Of a stretch of DNA of 8,965 nt, positions 6,634-8,965 are shown one piece after another. Origin of the DNA: an uncultured Bacteroides sp. (GTDB lineage Bacteria > Bacteroidota > Bacteroidia > Bacteroidales > Bacteroidaceae); the NCBI GenBank assembly GCA_900546645.1, contig URDR01000097.1:1-8965 (forward strand), written 5' to 3'. The translations under genes were made by a program, and so were the position numbers. The notes under the pieces were generated by a model, which had not been told where the DNA came from, did no database searches, and was given only the letters and a program-made list of their open reading frames with translations. How positions within the stretch are numbered: the first letter of the stretch is position 1; each line of letters begins with the position of its first letter.

Positions 6634-7098
6634 ATGGCTTATATGTCAGAAGAAGGTTATCAGAAACTGGTAGCCGAATTGAAACACCTTGAGGCGGTAG
6701 AACGCCCGAAAATCGTTTCAGCTATTGCTGAGGCTCGCGATAAAGGTGACTTGTCGGAAAATGCAGAATATGATGCTGCAAAAGAAGCTCAGGGCTTGTT
6801 GGAAATGAAAATCAACCAGTTGAAAGCTACAATCGGTGATGCAAAGATTATAGATACTTCGAAGCTGAATGCTGATTCTGTTCAGATTCTGACTCGTGTA
6901 GAACTTAAAAACGTAAAAACCGGAATGAAGATGGCTTACACCATCGTATCTGAAAGTGAAGCTAATCTGAAAGAAGGTAAAATTTCAGTAACCACTCCGA
7001 TTGCACAGGGATTATTGGGCAAGAAGGTAGGTGATGTGGCTGAAATTACCATTCCACAGGGAAAAATCAGTCTGGAAGTAACAGGTATATCATTTTAA
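6634..7098 (+). CDS. greA: transcription elongation factor GreA
   Basis: The 154-residue product has the usual GreA length. An N-terminal antiparallel coiled coil (about residues 1-75) carries the acidic tip motif GDLSENAEYDAAKE (38-51). D39 and E42 correspond to the E. coli residues that coordinate the catalytic magnesium at the RNA polymerase active site. A C-terminal FKBP-like domain (about 80-154) ends in VGDVAEITIPQGKISLEV and docks on the polymerase secondary channel. GreA stimulates cleavage of backtracked RNA so that stalled polymerase resumes. The gene has its own promoter, a terminator-like leader and a strong ribosome binding site. Four bases after its stop a long hairpin begins, then the HIT gene. 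No defect is visible. Confidence 0.97.
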   Translation: MAYMSEEGYQKLVAELKHLEAVERPKIVSAIAEARDKGDLSENAEYDAAKEAQGLLEMKINQLKATIGDAKIIDTSKLNADSVQILTRVELKNVKTGMKMAYTIVSESEANLKEGKISVTTPIAQGLLGKKVGDVAEITIPQGKISLEVTGISF

Positions 7099-7101
7099 AT
7101 C

Positions 7102-7138
7102 AATAAGGCAAGTCTGCTTTGTGCAGGCTTGCCTTATT
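7102..7138 (+). terminator. 16-bp hairpin between greA and the HIT gene
   Basis: AATAAGGCAAGTCTGC (7102-7117) pairs with 7123-7138 over 16 positions with one G-T wobble and a TTTGT loop. It starts 4 bases after the greA stop and ends 14 bases before the HIT start. Only TTATTTAATAT follows, so termination may be partial. It could lower HIT expression or protect the greA 3' end. Confidence 0.6.
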
Positions 7139-7152
7139 TAATATCTATTGAT

Positions 7153-7554
7153 ATGGCAACAATATTCAGTAAAATTATTGCAGGAGAAATTCCCAGCTAC
7201 AAGGTAGCTGAGGATGATAATTTTTATGCTTTTCTTGATATTAATCCATTGGTGAAAGGGCATACTTTAGTGGTTCCCAAACGGGAAGTCGATTATATCT
7301 ACGACTTGAACGACGAGGAACTTGCAGCCATGCATGTGTTTGCCAAGCATGTAGCTCTTGCCATTCAGAAAGCATTTCCATGTAAAAAGGTGGGTGAGGC
7401 TGTTATCGGTCTGGAAGTACCTCATGCCCATATCCATTTAATTCCTATTCAGAAGGAGTCGGACATGTTGTTCTCGAATCCCAAACTGCAGTTGAGTGGG
7501 GAAGAGTTTGCTTCCATAGCCGCTGCTATTCATAAAGCCTGGGAAGGTCAGTAA
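7153..7554 (+). CDS. HIT-family nucleotide hydrolase/transferase (HINT-like)
   Basis: This 133-residue cytoplasmic protein is a histidine-triad member. The signature HAHIHL is at residues 91-96 with H93 as the expected nucleophile, and the N-terminal FSKIIAGEIPSYKV and central FLDINPLVKGHTLVVPK are typical of HINT/Hit branch proteins. These hydrolyse purine nucleotide phosphoramidates or related AMP conjugates. The exact physiological substrate is not readable. ATG 7153 is chosen because the conserved ATIFSKI starts directly after it; a TTG eight codons upstream falls inside the hairpin. No promoter consensus is visible in the 54-base gap after greA, so it is probably read through from greA past the hairpin. 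It is convergent with the guanylyltransferase gene. Confidence 0.93.
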   Translation: MATIFSKIIAGEIPSYKVAEDDNFYAFLDINPLVKGHTLVVPKREVDYIYDLNDEELAAMHVFAKHVALAIQKAFPCKKVGEAVIGLEVPHAHIHLIPIQKESDMLFSNPKLQLSGEEFASIAAAIHKAWEGQ

Positions 7555-7606
7555 GATTAATTTTCTTCTTATTCATCATATTTCGCGCATCCAGCTGAGC
7601 GATGCG

Positions 7607-7662
7607 AAAAAAAACGGAGATACACAATGAATGCCCTGTAAAGGGCTATGTGTATCTCCGTT
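7607..7662 (-). terminator. terminator of the guanylyltransferase gene
   Basis: A perfect 14-bp stem (7613-7626 with 7649-7662) carries an inner GCCCT/AGGGC stem with a GTAA loop. On the minus strand it is followed by eight T (the A run at 7607-7614), a textbook intrinsic terminator 26 bases past the guanylyltransferase stop. On the plus strand the T run is poor, so stopping of the HIT transcript is less certain. A weaker stem (GCATC 7587-7591 with GATGC 7601-7605) lies nearby. Confidence 0.82.
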
Positions 7663-7687
7663 GCTTGTTATAATGAAACAGGAAAAG

Positions 7688-8731
7688 TCAGGAGTATTTC
7701 TCCTCAAATCTCATTTCCACATCGTTGACAAATTTGCGGATGGCGTTTTGGTCATCCTTCTTGCAGATGAGCAAAGCATTTCCATGCTCTGCCACTACAT
7801 ATCCTTCCAGATCCTGAATGACAGCCAGTTTGTCTTTGGGCATCAAGATGATGTTTTCTTTGCAGTTGTATAACAGCGTGTTACTGTCTACAATTACATT
7901 CTTGTTTTCATCCTTGGGAGAGGCGTCATATAATGCACCCCATGTGCCTATGTCAGCCCAGCCGAAATCGCAAAGTTGTACGTAAACATTGTTGGCTTTT
8001 TCCATGATACTGTAGTCAATCGAGCTGTTAGGGCAGGCACTGAAATCGGGATTGTCGCATTCCACGCAGGGACAAACCTCTGCCATCATTTCGTGAAAGG
8101 CTTGCAAAATGGTGTTTACGTGCCAGATGAAGATACCTGAATTCCAGAAAAACTCACTACTCTGTACAAAGACTTCAGCAAACTCGCGTGCAGGCTTTTC
8201 TATAAATGTTTTCACTTTATAGAATCCGCTTTCTTCCTGCTCATCAATTTGTATGTACCCATATCCGGTTTCAGGATAGCTGGGTTTGATACCTAAAGTA
8301 AGCAGTTTCCCGGAATGGGAGGCAAAATCCAATCCTTTGAGAATGGTTTCTTTAAACACATCTGCTTTTAAAATCATATGATCCGAAGGAGCCACTACAA
8401 TCGTAGCATCCGGATTGAGTTTTTGTATAACGTGTGAAGCATAGGCAATAGAAGGAGCGGTATTTCTGCATTCTTCTTCAAGAATAAGCTGATGTTCTTG
8501 AATTTGCGGCAACAGGTCTAAAACAAGTTGCTTATAGCTCTGCTGGGTGGTGATATAGATGTTTTCGGGAGGAACAATCTGTCTATATCGTTCATATGTT
8601 TGCTGTAACAGCGTTTGTCCTGTTCCGAAGAAGTCTAAGAATTGTTTGGGCAATGCCTTTCGGCTGTATGGCCAAAATCGGCGCCCCATTCCTCCGGCCA
8701 TGATGATACAGTAAAAGTTGTTATGATTCAT
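7688..8731 (-). CDS. manC: mannose-1-phosphate guanylyltransferase
   Basis: This 347-residue cytoplasmic enzyme forms GDP-mannose from mannose-1-phosphate and GTP. The nucleotidyltransferase signature GGMGRRFWPYSRKALPKQF spans 13-31. Further markers are PSDHMI (115-120), ETGYGYI (154-160), TFIEKP (175-180), SIDYSIMEKA (237-246) and DFGWADIGTW (255-264). It is the short single-function form: the phosphomannose isomerase domain fused in about 480-residue ManC/AlgA proteins is absent. GDP-mannose supplies capsule, lipopolysaccharide and, through GDP-fucose, surface fucosylation. No other sugar-nucleotide gene is adjacent, so it looks like a stand-alone housekeeping copy. Symbol and role are confident; the downstream polymer is unknown. 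Confidence 0.93.
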   Translation of the reverse strand: MNHNNFYCIIMAGGMGRRFWPYSRKALPKQFLDFFGTGQTLLQQTYERYRQIVPPENIYITTQQSYKQLVLDLLPQIQEHQLILEEECRNTAPSIAYASHVIQKLNPDATIVVAPSDHMILKADVFKETILKGLDFASHSGKLLTLGIKPSYPETGYGYIQIDEQEESGFYKVKTFIEKPAREFAEVFVQSSEFFWNSGIFIWHVNTILQAFHEMMAEVCPCVECDNPDFSACPNSSIDYSIMEKANNVYVQLCDFGWADIGTWGALYDASPKDENKNVIVDSNTLLYNCKENIILMPKDKLAVIQDLEGYVVAEHGNALLICKKDDQNAIRKFVNDVEMRFEEKYS

Positions 8732-8761
8732 GATGAAATAAAGGCTTGCATTAATTATTTG

Positions 8762-8769
8762 CTAAGATA
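8762..8769 (-). promoter_or_regulatory. possible -7 box for manC
   Basis: Read on the minus strand this is TATCTTAG, one mismatch from TAnnTTTG, 30 bases before the manC ATG. No clear -33 element is seen. Confidence 0.3.
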
Positions 8770-8882
8770 GGCTTTATTTTCGGAAAAAAACTTTGGGGGA
8801 TTTTAAAAATGATAAAAATACCACAATGAAGCAGTGAATCGGAGGAAGTTGAATAAATTTTTCAGAGAAAAACGGAAAAATA

Positions 8883-8914
8883 TTTGGAAGGTATGAAAAA
8901 AAGATATACTTTTG
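8883..8914 (+). promoter_or_regulatory. tRNA-Leu promoter
   Basis: TTTG (8883-8886) and TACTTTTG (8907-8914) are 20 bases apart, an ideal Bacteroidota promoter. A start near 8920 leaves a short 5' leader for RNase P removal before the tRNA. The remaining 8770-8882 is A/T-rich with nothing else recognised. Confidence 0.8.
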
Positions 8915-8933
8915 CACCGCAAATAAGACAAAT

Positions 8934-8965
8934 GCCCAGATGGCGGAATCGGTAGACGCGCTGGT
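8934..8965 (+). tRNA. tRNA-Leu, 5' part, cut by the window end
   Basis: The 5' acceptor strand GCCCAGA (8934-8940) is followed by U8-G9 and the A-box/D-arm GCGGAATCGGTAGACGCGC, a pattern very typical of bacterial class II tRNA-Leu. The anticodon, variable arm and 3' half lie beyond the window, so the isoacceptor cannot be given, and Leu rests on the 5' sequence alone. Confidence 0.85.

Noticed and set aside
7581..7605. Hairpin GCATC/GATGC after the HIT gene as a plus-strand terminator
   Set aside because: The stem is short with a bulge, and on the plus strand it is followed by A rather than T residues.
7688..8731. Bifunctional ManC with isomerase domain
   Set aside because: The protein ends at 347 residues after the nucleotidyltransferase and its short tail; the cupin-type isomerase domain is absent, and a terminator follows directly.

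Overview
The window looks like chromosomal DNA of a Bacteroidales gut commensal (Bacteroides or Phocaeicola type). Four observations support this. Four of the promoters fit, or nearly fit, the Bacteroidota housekeeping consensus (TAnnTTTG at -7, most with a TTG/TTTG near -33). Two SPII lipoproteins have typical Bacteroidales features. A GH2 beta-galactosidase piece lies beside a GH63-like glycosidase, as in polysaccharide utilisation loci. The TlpA-like/DUF4369 lipoprotein is also typical. The genus is inference; no rRNA or complete marker gene is present to fix it.

Layout. (1) At 1-624 there is an orphan C-terminal domain of a GH2 beta-galactosidase. All three forward frames are closed just upstream, and a short perfect hairpin sits at the break. 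(2) At 714-2642 there is a secreted lipoprotein glycosidase of GH63/trehalase-like type with its catalytic Asp and Glu visible. (3) At 2643-2858 lies a convergent gap with two strong terminator hairpins. (4) At 5120-2859, on the minus strand, an XRE-cupin regulator and a medium-chain-type acyl-CoA synthetase form an apparent operon. (5) At 5121-5322 is a divergent regulatory gap with two inverted repeats and two promoters. (6) At 5323-6468 is a lipoprotein with a thioredoxin fold whose CxxC motif has been lost. (7) At 6469-7554 are greA, preceded by its own promoter, a terminator-like hairpin and a strong ribosome binding site, and then a HIT-family protein. (8) At 7555-7687 is a second convergent gap with a terminator. 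(9) At 8731-7688, on the minus strand, is a GDP-mannose-forming mannose-1-phosphate guanylyltransferase. (10) At the right edge is a tRNA-Leu gene cut by the window end, with a near-ideal promoter.

Functionally these are several independent units: glycan degradation at the cell surface (1-2642), a regulated acyl-CoA synthetase, an envelope lipoprotein, transcript-elongation rescue (greA), nucleotide housekeeping (HIT), GDP-mannose supply and translation. No gap without a gene exceeds about 216 bases. No mobile element, CRISPR array or phage gene was seen.

No wholly new multi-gene system is evident. The points most worth a second look are the promoter-terminator leader of greA, which resembles the E. 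coli GraL arrangement, the broken GH2 gene with a hairpin at its breakpoint, and the palindromes around the XRE-cupin promoter.
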